A stretch of 64,000 bases of DNA, from positions 124,001-188,000 of the forward strand of contig JBAJFG010000425.1 in the NCBI GenBank assembly GCA_037903475.1, given 5' to 3'. The notes beneath the pieces were generated by a model. That model did no database searches and was not told where the DNA came from. It saw nothing but the letters and a program-made list of their open reading frames with translations. Of this stretch, positions 27,501 to 38,300 are shown one piece after another (positions within the stretch are counted from its first letter, which is position 1; each line of letters starts with the position of its first letter). The translations under genes were made by a program, and so were the position numbers. This stretch comes from Ancylostoma caninum (taxonomy: Eukaryota; Nematoda; Chromadorea; Rhabditida; Ancylostomatidae).

Positions 27501-28205
27501 CCGAGCATTTTATCCTTTATCCTTTAACTTGCTTATTAGGTAACGACTGGTAACTGTGACGCTAAGCTTCAACCTGGGACTAGTTCTCGCCTGGAATCCG
27601 ATTATGTTCATTCAAATCCTTCTAAATTTACACCACTCTTTCTTGTTATGACCAAGATCTCTCGTTTTTTTTATCGTCGTCATAGCTTTTTAAACCAATC
27701 AGTTCGCAATTTAGCTGTAGGTTTAGCAACAAGTTGCATGCAAGTTTCCCACCGCTCTCCATTTTTGGGATAGAATATAGTCGCATTGAAATGTTCAACT
27801 TCCATCTCGTCAGTGCTTGTGGTCAACCTTGTGTCAGTATATGAACCAGGCTAATTGCATACAAGTTTAGTAGTCAGTGACATAATGGAAATCCTGGAAA
27901 TCTCTCTGGACCTTCTAAAATCGTATCTTGCTTGGAAGTAGGAGCAAAAAACTGTTCAAATACCTGCATGCGTACGACTAGAGTCACTGTGGAATCAGCG
28001 GTTTCATAGGGGACTTTATACTAGTTTATGTTATGCCTCTTATAAGTTGCCCACTCACCATTGATCAGTTGCAGGCGGCCGTCTACTTGCTGGTTCCATT
28101 AACGAAGAGCAAGTATCGCTTTTACCAGTCGGCAGTGCCCAACACCTTGATACGCCCACCAGACTACGACGTCAAAGCGATTCGCATCGAAGTTTGCTAG
28201 AATAA
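9600..28205 (+). CDS. C1orf43: C1orf43/NICE-3-like single-pass membrane protein
   Basis: Eight exons join with matching phases: 9600-9659, 10789-10891, 11287-11382, 13503-13562, 19217-19374, 20365-20423, 24997-25121 and 28075-28205 (TAA). The product is about 264 residues; the human protein is 253. The N-terminus is one membrane helix (ISVLYVLTLCLL joined to MIIIMAIF) followed at once by AQRQILRL, like the membrane-to-RQIMRF junction of the human protein. The conserved core follows: PYIHRMIAVDEI, then AYLTRVRKK, AYMHEAARF and LRSLLNQFVKT. The tail (residues ~180-264) is basic and low in complexity. NICE-3 family proteins are reported at Golgi and mitochondria, and their biochemical role is unclear. 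The start is placed at 9600 because it aligns with the family; an in-frame ATG at 9474 is open. The introns total about 18 kb and hold repeats, including a complete Helentron-like copy at 21263-22225. The model is solid, the family call likely. Confidence 0.78.
15560..15710. repeat. degenerate ACCCAGGGTAAACG-family element
   Basis: This intronic stretch carries GGTAATCTTATACCCATGGA, ATATATGGGTGAACATATTG and, at the right, AACACGTTTACCAGT followed by CTCAATTATGCATCCTG. These are degraded versions of the terminal repeats of the small element at 40600-40714. It lies in intron 4 of the NICE-3-like gene. I infer an old copy of the same miniature inverted-repeat family. Confidence 0.5.
18010..18290 (-). 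repeat. repeat with GC-rich hairpins, copy A
   Basis: Two GC-rich palindromic modules flank a spacer: one around 18063-18110 (GACGCCGCACC, then GCGATGCGGC) and one around 18226-18270 (GCCGCGCTGCGTAAGTGCTG, then CGGCGCGGC). The spacer contains TTGCCGGTGTTGATGTTTCG and TTTCACCCGAGCATTTCGGG. The same block appears inverted at 45590-45870, where the spacer reads AACATCAACACCGGCAAC after GTGCTCGGGTGAAA. Two copies in opposite orientation with hairpins at their ends indicate a dispersed element. It lies in intron 4 of the NICE-3-like gene. Confidence 0.65.
18516..18881 (-). CDS. possible nested ORF or exon in an intron, unknown
   Basis: A 121-codon frame runs antisense inside intron 4 of the NICE-3-like gene and ends MSEHS-stop. 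It starts at a GTG just after a stop codon, so if real it is either an exon or a shorter ORF from an internal ATG (for example NEMNSVKSD). The composition is hydrophilic and mixed rather than low in complexity (RSYGVTACGRNEI, LLTENYTKLKK), which is more protein-like than most ORFs of this size here. No family is recognised. Chance ORFs of similar length occur elsewhere in the window, so confidence is low. Confidence 0.2.
   Translation of the reverse strand: MSKERKTSTFNEMNSVKSDPQKDSESYQKVMNKASSHIRSKKEQNPEYPLQNEKIDRTDNGKSAQPSHNSGLDFNSRMDGTQKYEDGRSYGVTACGRNEIINILLTENYTKLKKIPMSEHS
21263..22225 (+). mobile_element. Helentron-like element, copy 2, with five tandem units
   Basis: The element runs from CTAGACGGTATACCCGGCTT (then CGCTCGGGTGTTTTACTG) to the terminal ACTTTCACTTTTATATATAC then AG. 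Between them are five tandem units whose shared motif (CAAARYGNT, then ATATTCGTGTTCAGCGTATT) starts at about 21462, 21580, 21695, 21812 and 21928, a spacing of 115-118 bp. Each unit also carries GATAAAATCAATAAATCGAT and a CCCCAGTAGACATGTCCCC-like block. The 3' part has AAAATTTGGTCCGGATCGGT and ACATACATACAAACACACAA. It lies in intron 6 of the NICE-3-like gene. A 144-codon ORF over it is just the repeat read through. Confidence 0.8.
24004..24420 (+). repeat. polypyrimidine tract of about 400 bp
   Basis: The plus strand is almost purely C and T across this stretch, built from degenerate CTCCCTTTCC/TCTTCT runs with few purines. Any ORF here translates to Ser/Leu/Phe/Pro only and is a composition artefact. 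The tract lies in intron 6 of the NICE-3-like gene. Long mirror-like polypyrimidine tracts can adopt triplex structures, but nothing in the sequence shows a function. Confidence 0.85.
26840..27440. repeat. clustered degenerate ACCCAGGGTAAACG-family copies
   Basis: The stretch contains TTCATTGAGATTACCCAGGG followed by TAAACGTGTTG near 26855, and ACACGCATACGTTTACCGTG near 27071. A second similar set lies at 27262-27400: CCCGGGTATATCAGC, AACGTGTTAACGTACTC and GGGTAATCGTACCC. The internal motif ATGTTGATGGGTGTCAGGCA (27031) recurs inverted at about 27330-27345 and again near 36.81 kb. I infer one or two degraded copies of the small element at 40600-40714, or a longer relative, in intron 7 of the NICE-3-like gene. 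Confidence 0.5.
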
Positions 28206-29046
28206 CCGTTTATGCTTGCTTTTGGTTAGAGTGCAGGCGACCAGAGTCGCGCGCTTGAACGGCATACGGTCCTCTGCGTCTCTGTCCGCGTTGCAGTTGC
28301 CTTTGGTTTTCTTGCGTCGGGTCAATCCAGCTCATCCCTATGCGTTTCTAGACGGGCTTTTTCATGTTGTTATCTGCCAGTCATCCAATTTCGTGCCGAT
28401 CTCGTTCTGTTCATGCTGCTTATTTAATCGATATTTTGTGTTTTCTTCAAATATTGATCGATCCAAAGTAATTGTCACTGTAAAAATTCTCCCATTTGCT
28501 TGTAAAAATGGTCCCAAATAATTTCGTTAGTTGTTCAGTGATTGTTGAAAAAATATTGAATTTGTAGGCGACCTTTAATAGCTGACTATGAACATCAGCG
28601 ATGCTCATGTGATGAGACATACATGTCGAGCTTCAAATGTCTCTTACAATAGCTATTCGAAATTTTCTCTCAAATCGATTTATCGATTTTTCGGAAAGAA
28701 CCACGGCGATCAATTCATCGATTTTCTGGTAGATGTTGTGATACTATCTGTGATTATATATTTGCATTGGTAGATGTTGATTTCTCTTCTGAATTCATGA
28801 TGTACCTCTAGTAACCAAAAGACTTCTCTGTTCTTGTAATGCATTTGTTAGACATTGATTGGTATTGATTGCCTGCAACATCCATTGTGTTTTGTTTACT
28901 ACTGCAAATGAAAATACGTCATTGTTCTCTGCTGAATTTACCTATGCACTGGTGTCTAAACCAATGCATATTTTCAGTATTTGTGGCAGGCTCTTTATTG
29001 TTTGGCGCGGAAAAACTGTAAACTAACCCACGCCCCTTTCTTTTAG
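28206..29046. other. intergenic region with ATCGAT-rich tract
   Basis: This lies between the stop of the NICE-3-like gene and the first accepted exon of the EGF-domain gene. Positions 28675-28735 hold TCGATTTATCGATTTTTCGG and related text. A possible exon at 28978-29018 (TATTTGTGGCAGGCTC) has an acceptor and a GTAAAC donor, but it would leave only a 29-nt intron, so I do not use it. A missing first exon with a signal peptide for the next gene may lie here. Confidence 0.4.
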
Positions 29047-29077
29047 AGCAGGTGCCGGTGGGAAACGCCGGAACGCG

Positions 29078-32000
29078 ATGAGTCTCGGCGGACCACGCGA
29101 TCCGCTAAGGAACCGGCAATACTATGAGGAGCGTCGATTCTTGGCACCGAAGGAGTCAACGGTCAGTGTGGTTTTACCACTAGTTTTTGCTTCTTTATAA
29201 CATTTTTTAACCCTCAATACCAGTTATTCGCTTTCTGCTTTTTTTCTGTCAGGTATGGAGTTTTCTGAGCCGGTTTTGGCCAGTTTTTGAGCCTTTGAAC
29301 AAAATCTAGTGGTTCTTCGGACAAATGCTTCACAAATCGTGTGTTTTTTCCTCTCAGTTTTTATCTTTTGCGTCTAGTATCATCTTCTTTTCATTTGAAT
29401 TCTTGCTTTCTTGATCCTTTGACTCTTTCTTTTCCACTTGGCCTACTAGCAGGGTAGAAATAGTATTATATGGTTGTGACCCTTGGTTAAGATCTGGAAA
29501 CTTACCCAGCTTATAATTCCATGTTCACTGGCCTTATACGCAAGGGATTATCAGGTTAGCGCGATTGGTTGACGTAGATGTTTCCAAGAATTTGTTCGGG
29601 ATAATGAATCCATAGCGAAGCCATAGTTTAAGCCGATGTAGTCTACTAATAAAAAATTCTGCGCTAACCACAACAGCTGGCGACGTTTTTCATGGTTGGC
29701 TTTTCATGAATTCATGAATCTTTGCCTAGATTTACTTGCGTTACTTGTTAGCTCCGTATTGGATTGGATTTTGGATTGTTGACTTTTCGATTTCTGTGAA
29801 ACTCTTGTAGTTTGAAAAGGAATTAGTCGCAGTTTTCTGGTTCTAAGTGAGCTTTTTCTTAGAAGGTTCGAGGTCCTTTCTTGAGGAGTTTCTTCGAAAT
29901 TCCAGTTTTTCCAGCGAATTTCCTTTGTTCACGCTCCTTTTTGCTCACAGTTACAGTTTTTTCACCCTCTTTGGGGCCCCAAGTTTTTTTTGAAGGCCAT
30001 GAATGGTTTGGAAAGGCTTTGTTCACATCATGCTACGTTCCCTTTAGCTCAATTCGGTAATAAATATGGCTTTCAACTGTTTTTTAGTAGTAGCTAACCA
30101 TAGCTTTCAACTGCTTATTTCAGCGGCAAATACCCTGTTCTAACCCCCCCCCCCCCCTCTTTAAGCCTAACAAGTTCAGTAGAACTAAGGTTTTACTATT
30201 CTTCTTCCTTAACTCTGTTTTAGCCGTTGCCATTTCCCTTAACAACCTTTTTAGCCGCGATTGACCTCATCAGATTAATGCATTCAGCTGTGAGCAACTT
30301 TCTCAATATTCATTTCATCCCATTGCCGTCCCGTTTTTATGTGTACTTCTGGTGAAATCGATAGTATAAGAGTGTTGTACGCGCTGCTATATTGCACATT
30401 TTGTGCCGTTGTCTCAGTGTGTGAATTGCTGAGCTGCTCATTTTATTCGCACCGCTGAACTTGTCCTTGTCTCGGGCCTGGCCGTTCTTCTTAGTGGGAG
30501 GGCTTTCTTTGAGTTTGCCGCAGTTCTCAGAACGGATTTGTCCCCAACGAGGTGGGTTGAGTTTGTGAACCTTGTGTTACGAAGTTTTCTAGGCGACCTC
30601 CTTGCTGGGTTCGAACCCCAGTGAGACCACTCCTGTGCCGCTGCCGTCCAGCTATCGTGACAGCATAGGTGTTGCCAACTCAGAAACTACGACACCGCCG
30701 GTCGAACCGACTACGTCACTGAGAAGCACGCCGAGAATCACGGTTACGTATGCTCCGCCGTCTCGTGGCAGCGGCGGCGTAGGTGCGGCAGGTGGGATTT
30801 GCAAATCTGCTGAGCTTTGAATAGGTGTCAATAGCCAGTTTACAGATCTGGGTCGACTAGTGAAGACAACGTGGAATGATCTGAAGGAGTTGCTGGGTTT
30901 CGTGCCGAATTGTATGAATGGTGGCACGAGGACTGGTGGGACGACATGTAGATGCCCGAAGTTGTTTGAGGTAGTTATTTAGTAATTTGAAAGTCACGGG
31001 TTATTAGAAATTTCAGTAATTTAGGGTGCTTTATGTGATAAAAGAATTTGTCTCAATGGTGGAAAGTTAGAGCGCGCCAAATATGGACCGGTATCATGGG
31101 ATTGCAAGTGGGTTATTTTCTTGATTTTTTTCTCCTTGTAATTTGACTATGATCGTATCGAATTAAAGTATCGCTAAAGTATCGCTATTTTCTCATGATT
31201 TGGTCATAATTCAAAACATTTATGTTGTGTTTTTAATGATGGGGAACAGTTCTCATATTTCCTGAAAAAGCTGTGCACTGTGCGCCTATTAGTTTCCTAT
31301 TTATTGCAGTTGTATAGGTGGTATAGCTGTTTGATGGTGTTGTCTTACACTGGCCTCTTTTTACATCGATTTTATATCACCATTTTCTATATTCAATCTA
31401 TTTCATATTTATTTTTAATATCTTCTATGCTGAAAAGAGAGTCATATGTGTAAGATTGTAAATGGGAACATTATTAGAATAGAGCACACGTCATCGATCA
31501 AGTTAGCTTTTCCCACGCACTCTGTAGGCGTACATGCTGAGTGGACTGGAAGCTCCGCCTTTCTGGATTCGCCTCCTATATTTGTGGGATATTTTTTGAA
31601 TCAAAATTAAGGTGCCATTGACATACGCGCCCCTATTGTCAGCATGTTGTACATCATTGATTTCATGGATTATACGTAGAAATCACATTTTTTAGGGCAG
31701 AGCTTACAGTCCACCATTTCAGGTTCACCATTTCGGACTCCAGTCTGATTGTTAGCTTTTCGCGACTTTCTTATATAGAACATAAGAAAGTTCCGATGGT
31801 GTTTTTTTCTTCAGAAACTCGATTGCTTGAAGTAAAAAAAAGAGAAACTGAAGATAAATTTGTAGTTAGACCACGCCTCCGGATATTGCTCTTTGCTTGG
31901 CAGAACCTCTAAAAATGGATCTTCCTGTATTTACCATTGAATCCTCTCCCCTTCCAGGTGCCCGACTCCTCAGTATATTGAAGGAGCCCATTGTGAGACG

Positions 32001-33112
32001 GTACGATGCGCGAATAATGCACCGCTTCGTACGGAAGCGAATGGCAGCTGGTGGTGTGATTGTTCGGATAGCGTGTTTTACTCCGGACGATTTTGTGAGG
32101 TTCGCTTGCCTCTTCGCCTTCCTTCTGTTTTTTTTCTCCAGTTTTTCTTTTTTTGTTCTGTCTTCGAACCAATTTCTTCCAGGAATTCAGCGCGCCATAC
32201 GCAGTATTCGCCGTTCCCCTTGCTTGTTTACTACTTTTCGCCCTTTGTATAGCTGTTTGCCAAATGGATCTCTGCCCAAGACGGAGGAGAACGCCGCGAC
32301 ATTCCAGACATGCTACTGAATTAGGTCAACCTCATCCCGCTTCCAGAAGCAGACGGCGAGCTGCTGCAGGAGGAGTGGCGCGGTCGAGGGCAGCACAGTC
32401 GGCCGCACAAAGAACAGCAGTGACGCAGGTGGGATTTCATGCGGCAAAACTGTAATTTGTTATTAGTAGAAGAGTTGTGCAGAAGTGCGTGGTTTCAGGA
32501 ACTTCTCATAGCTGAAGATCGAGCGATGTGTCGGAGGGGCGTGGCTTATCCACAGGGCATTGTAGCGCCTTATGTGATTCGATTAGACACTATTCCGCAT
32601 TTTAATCCTCATATGATTGGTAAGTCACCTTCTTAGAGAGTTTTATGATTTTTGTTCTATTATTTTTCAAATATTATTATCAATGGGCGGGCTATCTCTG
32701 ACCAATCTGATAATTAGCACTACTCTTAGCTAGTAATTTCTGCATATTCTTCGATATAGCTTCTTGATATTGCGCTTATCTGAGATCATTTTTGTCTCCG
32801 TACCATAGCCACCTGCTACTGGTTTTTATCGATCCGATTTTAAAATTTTTAGGCGGTGTTGATCCTTTGTCCCCCGCCAAACCACTGGAACCTCCGCCAT
32901 CCTATGAACAAGCCGTATCTGCCCCGCCTGCACCTCAACCACCTAGCTATACAGAGACAGCCGAAGAGGTAAGGGAATAATTGATCGCCCCCGATCGATA
33001 TATCGATTTTACCATCGATTTTCAGCGAGGTCCACCGCCACCGCCACCTCCGATACCGCCCTCTCAACCGCCGCCACCAAGTCGCCAGCCACCACCGCCG
33101 CCAAATTCCTGA
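29078..33112 (+). CDS. type I membrane protein: three EGF-like domains, PPxY tail
   Basis: Nine exons agree in phase: ~29049-29161, 30593-30791, 30846-30970, 31025-31107, 31958-32099, 32183-32428, 32499-32619, 32853-32968 and 33026-33112 (TGA). After a Thr/Pro/Ser-rich stalk (SETTTPPVEPTTS) come three EGF-like modules. EGF1 runs from CMNGG through CRC to the Cys of EGALC. EGF2 runs from CLNGG through CKC to AHC. EGF3 runs from the Cys of VRC through CDC to GRFC. A membrane helix follows (YAVFAVPLACLLLFALCIAV), then a basic stop-transfer run (CPRRRRTPRH). The cytoplasmic tail ends with PPSYEQA and PPSYTE (PPxY, known WW-domain ligands) and a polyproline C-terminus. The phase at each of the eight junctions is conserved. 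The 5' end is uncertain: from ATG 29078 there is no signal peptide, so an upstream exon is probably missing. I do not recognise an ortholog; a surface receptor or adhesion protein with a WW/Nedd4- or SH3-binding tail is inferred. Confidence 0.8.
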
Positions 33113-34338
33113 TGATTAGGCGGTGTATCCAGTGCTTTCCGCGTGCTTTTTGATCAATTATCGATTACCAGATTATCGATTTGCTGTTCTTTTGCGAGGA
33201 GTTTCGTGACTTTCGCTACATTTGTGTAAAAATGTTCATTTTTTTCCATCAATATGTGCATATCTGTTAAATTGTTTCGGATTGTGTTTCGGATGAGGTC
33301 TTGTGACGTCATTCGCCTGAAATGGTCGTAATTACGGACCTCTATCGAACATGACATCATCAAAGCGTTCACTAGGAGAATCGTGGTAGATTCGGCACTT
33401 CCTTTCGGCTGCCTTCATGCTCGTTCCATGCAGTTTTCCGTCTTTTCTTTCTCATTTCATTCTTTCCTCTTATTCATCCGATCATTCTCTTGTCGCGTGT
33501 CAATCAGGGCTTTGTAAGTCGTCCTACTTCAGACGGCATGTATACGAATTATTGATTTTATTGATTTCTGTAGGAATTCTATGGTGCAATAACTGTTATA
33601 TGTGACGAAGTGTGTTGCGTTTCTCGACTGGTATACCACCAGCTCTTGACGCTGTCTAGTCGTTGGTGATGGCGTAACAGTCGTTTTATGAGAGTAAAAT
33701 CAATTGATTGATTGATTGATATTATTGATTGATTATAAGTTGTTCCACTGTTGTTCTGTACATTTATCGCCTTCTAATCGTGCGCTTTCGGCCAGTTTAT
33801 GGTACGATGTTTCTATCGATTTTTTCCGAAATGAATGACATCATTCAGTATTCCTTTGTTGGTGTTTGGTGTGGTTTAGCCTACAGAGCAATATTATTCG
33901 GTCAAATGGTAGGCTTTTAACTCAGAAACCCTCTTATTAGAGGAAAATTGCAATGTGAAGTTCTAACTACTGTGTGGAGTGATTTAACTGGAAAAGGGGT
34001 GGAGCCGAGCTCTATGATTGGTCAGCTGGGTAAATTGACCTATTGTAGCGCCTGGTCGCACCGCGCCACCCAATTACAGCACTCCGCACCTCGCAGGGAA
34101 TAGTGTAAGCTCTTACTTTGTAGGAGGAGTAGTGGTGGTCCCGCGCAGATTTTTTTCCGTATCTTTTTAGTAATAGTTTCCTTCTCTTTATTGGGTCCTT
34201 ATCTGTAAATTTCGGAATGAAGTGAATTCCAATCCCCGCATTCGTTAGAAATCTCTGAAATCGGTTGTGACCTCTCAGTGTCTTTCACATCCGCGGGGAT
34301 ATGCTCTTTACCGCCGCCTACTCGTGTTGCCTGTCCAG
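33113..34338. other. intergenic region, ATCGAT and TTGA tracts
   Basis: There is no supported exon. AATCGATTACCAGATTATCG lies near 33160, TATTGATTTTATTGATTTCT near 33552 and a (TTGA)n tract near 33700-33735. The short ORFs here have no splice-consistent partners. Confidence 0.45.
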
Positions 34339-34347
34339 ATCATTACA

Positions 34348-34434
34348 ATGGGGGGAGGTACACACTATGCAGGATTATTCCCAGTTAATTGCATAATTTG
34401 CGGCGGACCTGGAGTCGGATGTGGTTCAGTTACG
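34348..34434 (+). CDS. possible 5' exon of the PIGC gene or separate small exon
   Basis: An acceptor (TGTCCAG before 34339) is followed after 9 nt by ATG, a 29-codon frame (MGGGTHYAGLFPVN, then CIICGGPGVGCG) and a good donor (GTAAGG at 34435). It ends in phase 0, and the first PIGC exon at 35325 starts in phase 0, so the two could join as an N-terminal extension. The PIGC exon has its own ATG directly at its acceptor, which fits trans-splicing and makes this exon unnecessary. It could equally belong to an unrelated short transcript. Confidence 0.25.
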
Positions 34435-35324
34435 GTAAGGGTGGGCGGAGTCTACCCCAACTCCTTATTGGTTTATCTGTCGGCGCATAATTTTAGCAGT
34501 TGTAGCGATTGTTTTTGCACGGAGTGTGAAGCACAACGAGTTGTACCACGCAGCGAAGCCATGCAGTATACCACGGCTTGTTCCCCTAGTTCATTGATGA
34601 ATGGACGAGTTGTGCCGACATAACTGAGGAGCAGGGAAGCATGTGCCATATACATTGAACCAAATAAAAATCGAATAGTTTTGCTACCTCATATACCAAG
34701 TCAGGAAACAATTTAAACATCCAGGTATTCGAGAATGAGGAAGCTCTGAATCCCTTCTTCTCCTCCGTACAATACTGCATTGGCCTCCGATGTTAGAACA
34801 TTTGAATTTTCCATTCATTCGAAGTATTCGATATTCGAAAGCAAAAATATTTGACTTCGAGTAAATGAAAAATTCGAATGTTCCACCATCGAAGACTAAT
34901 TTGGTGCTGTATGAGGGAGAAGAAGAGCTTTACGGCTTTCTCATCTTCGAATATGTGGAAATTTAAATTGGTTCCTGGATTGGTGATTGAAGTAACCAGC
35001 CGACATCAATTTTGATACATATCGGTCGACTGCTGGTGTCTCTTGCAGTAGACGACACCAGCCAAGCTCGATTAATATAGGAACCGCTAGTGACGCTAAC
35101 ATGAGGCGCCAAACTTTAAATGGAGTGTAGCTACTGTCTTTTTTCCAAGTGCCACAATACAGCGTCGGAGAATAACTTTTTATATTTTGGCTAACTCTGA
35201 CGGTAGAACCGCAAAACATCCACATGTGAACCGTGTAATTATTGTATAACCTCATTTTGTTCTTATCAAAACTCACCTAAATTTTTTAGCAGTCATAAAT
35301 TTGGTCTAGGACGAGTTTTTGCAG

Positions 35325-38300
35325 ATGATGTCACCAGATGGCGTAACGTGGCAGAAGATCCTTTACAGAAGACAACCGTTCCCTGACAACTACTCCGGAG
35401 GCGATGAGCAGTTTTTGAGCGAATTGAAGAAGAATCGTGGGTTTGTTGCGAGTCCATGCGATTCTTGTGTAATTGCGGATTTCAGCAACCACTTTATACA
35501 GTTTTGCTAAATTCATTGATTTTTAGTATCAGCTGTAAAGTATACCTATTGGGAAGCTGTATTTGGTGTGGCGCGACTTGTCTTTCACTTGAATTTAATT
35601 GTACTGCTCTATATAACTTTTGAATATGTGAGTTTTTGTGCGTTCTGTTCAAATCTTCCTGATTTATTGATTTATCGATTTGTTCTAGGTGTTTGCCAAT
35701 GTGCTCACTGCAGATCTGCTTGCAGTAGGACTCATTTCCACTAGTATCGTACTCTATATAGTTTATGCCTTTGTAATGACCGATACTAGTATCGATTTTT
35801 TGGATCATTTCTATACTGTGGTTGTTTTGTTCTTATTTGGATATGCAACCACACCGGCAATCAGGTGAGTACATTCAATTTCCGGTCATAGGGTGGGGCG
35901 TACGAGCCTCCGCGCCAATGACAGGTGAAGTAATCCCCGCCCATCGCGCCAAATGTCAGCAGGCGTAGATAGGCTTTTTACAGTAGGTTGTTTCAGGACT
36001 CTGACAGATACTATCAGCACGGATACGATTTTTGCTCTTTCGTTTATAACGGCTTTGATCAGCTGTGTGTTCCATGATTACGGTATTAATGCGCCCATGT
36101 GAGTTTATTTTGCAGCATCTCTGTAACCTGATGAGAAGTTAACTTTTCAACCAGTTTCGTAACACCTTTGATCTGTGAACGACGAGAACTGGTCCCGAAA
36201 CTAATACATCCGCTTTGTATCTGCGCAGTGGTTCACCTTCCTCACATTTGTACTTCACCTTATCACACATACTTTCGTGTACTTCAGTGCTCACTTGAAT
36301 TTTGCAAGCAAGAAACGATTTTTGTCAGATTTCCTGCCCTGACCATCAACTGGGAGGTTACTTGTTCGTGTCCAGCGGAGTTCCTAAGCTCAAGGGAAGG
36401 GCAACGTAAGGGGTGTGCTCGTTCGGAAAGAGAAACACAGGAAACTTTCTGGCACGTGTTCTAGGGCATTTTTTATAGATGGTTTTTGTATTTGATGGAG
36501 TTTCTATAGGGGATTCCAGTGGCGCGGACCCAGTAGCACGCGTCGCATCACCGCCGGCGTGGCACTGTGACTGTCTGCGCATCCACACATTTCGCAGCAT
36601 TGGAGTCATCGTCCTCATTTACGATTGATCCGTCTCCATCTGGTTCTAACCTGTCGAAACAAGTAGTGAGGCAGATCCAGCCTTTCTGAAGTGACCAGGG
36701 CCCGGATGATTTGATGATGGTATGATTACCGCTATCTTTCGGTAATCCCCCCCCCCCCCTCCCTGGGGAGCAGTGCGTATAGACTATGTCAGTTATGGGT
36801 AAGCATATTGATGGGTGCCAGGTAATTGACAAATTTGGGTACGTACGTCAACATTTACCATGTAAACTCAACAATGCATTTGGGCACCTCATGTTGTATA
36901 TAAATCTCGTCAAAGCGGCAAAAATTCTGAGATAGAAATAGAATCCATGTCAAAAATTGCTTTAAATACAGCGGTAACTTTTACGTCTTTTTCACCCCAT
37001 TATCACTGCGCTAGTACACCTCTGGGCGACGGTGAACAGTTCGCCAGCGGCAGGACGAGCTCCACTACCAGTATTTCGGGCTCCAGCGGAGCCCTCTCCA
37101 AAATTTTATCGATGTGATGACGTTTATTATTTCCTTGATGGAGTTTCCTATCTCAACGTGTGTCGTATATAATACGGGTTTAATCGTGTGATTTTGAAAC
37201 GAGTGAAAACCTGTAACGACGCATAATTTAGCCGTGGGTTGTGTACCGCTTCCACGCTATTAGTGACTAGCTGCCGTACCCGGCTTCGCTCGGGTGTTTT
37301 AGTATCTCGGCTATCTCACACTTGTGACACTAATTACTACCACCGATAAATTCATTAAATTGTCCATAATTTTGGTGATCAGTATATTAGCGAGGCTCAA
37401 GTAACCCTTTCTCATCGACCTATGGGCGAAAAGTCAGCAAAGCTATTTCGGTGACATTGGACCAATGTATTCGTACAAAATGGTTGCCCTATTCATATCG
37501 ATGAACATCAGGAGACATGTCTTCATCGCCCCTCGTGATAGAAAAGCGAAAAATCAATGGAATCGATGAATCGATTTTTTGTGCAAAGTGCTTGTAACCT
37601 TCGTGTTCAGCGTATTGATGAACACCAGTAGAGATGTCCATGTATGTCTCCAAGCGAAAGTGGGGAAAAATCGATAAAATCAATAGGTCGATACCTCGGT
37701 ACAAAATGGTTGTTATATTCGTGTTCAGCATATTGGGAAACCCCGGTAGACATGTCCCCACCTGCTCCTGGATAGAAATGACGGAAAATCATTAAAATCG
37801 ATATAATCGGTAAATCAATCGATCGTTTCCGCCAAAAAGTAGTCTATAACCTCCACGGCCCGCGATGGATGTGAGTGCAAAATTTGGTCCGGATCAGTTC
37901 ACTCTCCACGATTTCTATTCACTACATACATACGCACATGCAGTCTATTAGCTCACAGAGGGCGCCCGATCTGACTTTGTCCGCAACTACGACCTCATCA
38001 TTTTTCGGTTAACTGATCTATTTTTTGTACTTTTTTGATATGCATATGATGTGGTTTCTTCCACTCCTATGTTTCCCTACTGCCATTCGCTAAAATATCC
38101 TTCCAGACGCATGCAGACAAAGTCAGATCAGGCGCCTTCTATGAGCTAATGGACCATATATACAAACTTTCACTTTCGTATATACAGAAGGTCCGGAGGT
38201 AATGGTTATAAATTTTTGTTGTTTCATCACTATCCATGACGGATGCGGACCGTTATACCTGGAGTGGGCGGCGCTGACGAGCCCTGCAATTGGCTAATTG

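Noticed and set aside
28978..29018. Small exon before the EGF gene encoding FVAGSLLFGAEK-like signal sequence
   Set aside because: The following intron would be only 29 nt, too short for normal splicing.
30605..30621. Perfect tRNA T-arm (CTGGGTTCGAACCCCAG)
   Set aside because: No matching acceptor stem, D-arm or anticodon arm lies upstream at the right distance, and the stretch is inside a coding exon whose frame and splice phases fit the EGF gene.
30593..30791. Exon read as an alternative C-terminus of the NICE-3-like gene (RITVTYAPPS resembles the human tail)
   Set aside because: A GTGGGA donor at 30792 joins it in phase to the first EGF exon, so the resemblance is best taken as chance in Thr/Pro-rich text.
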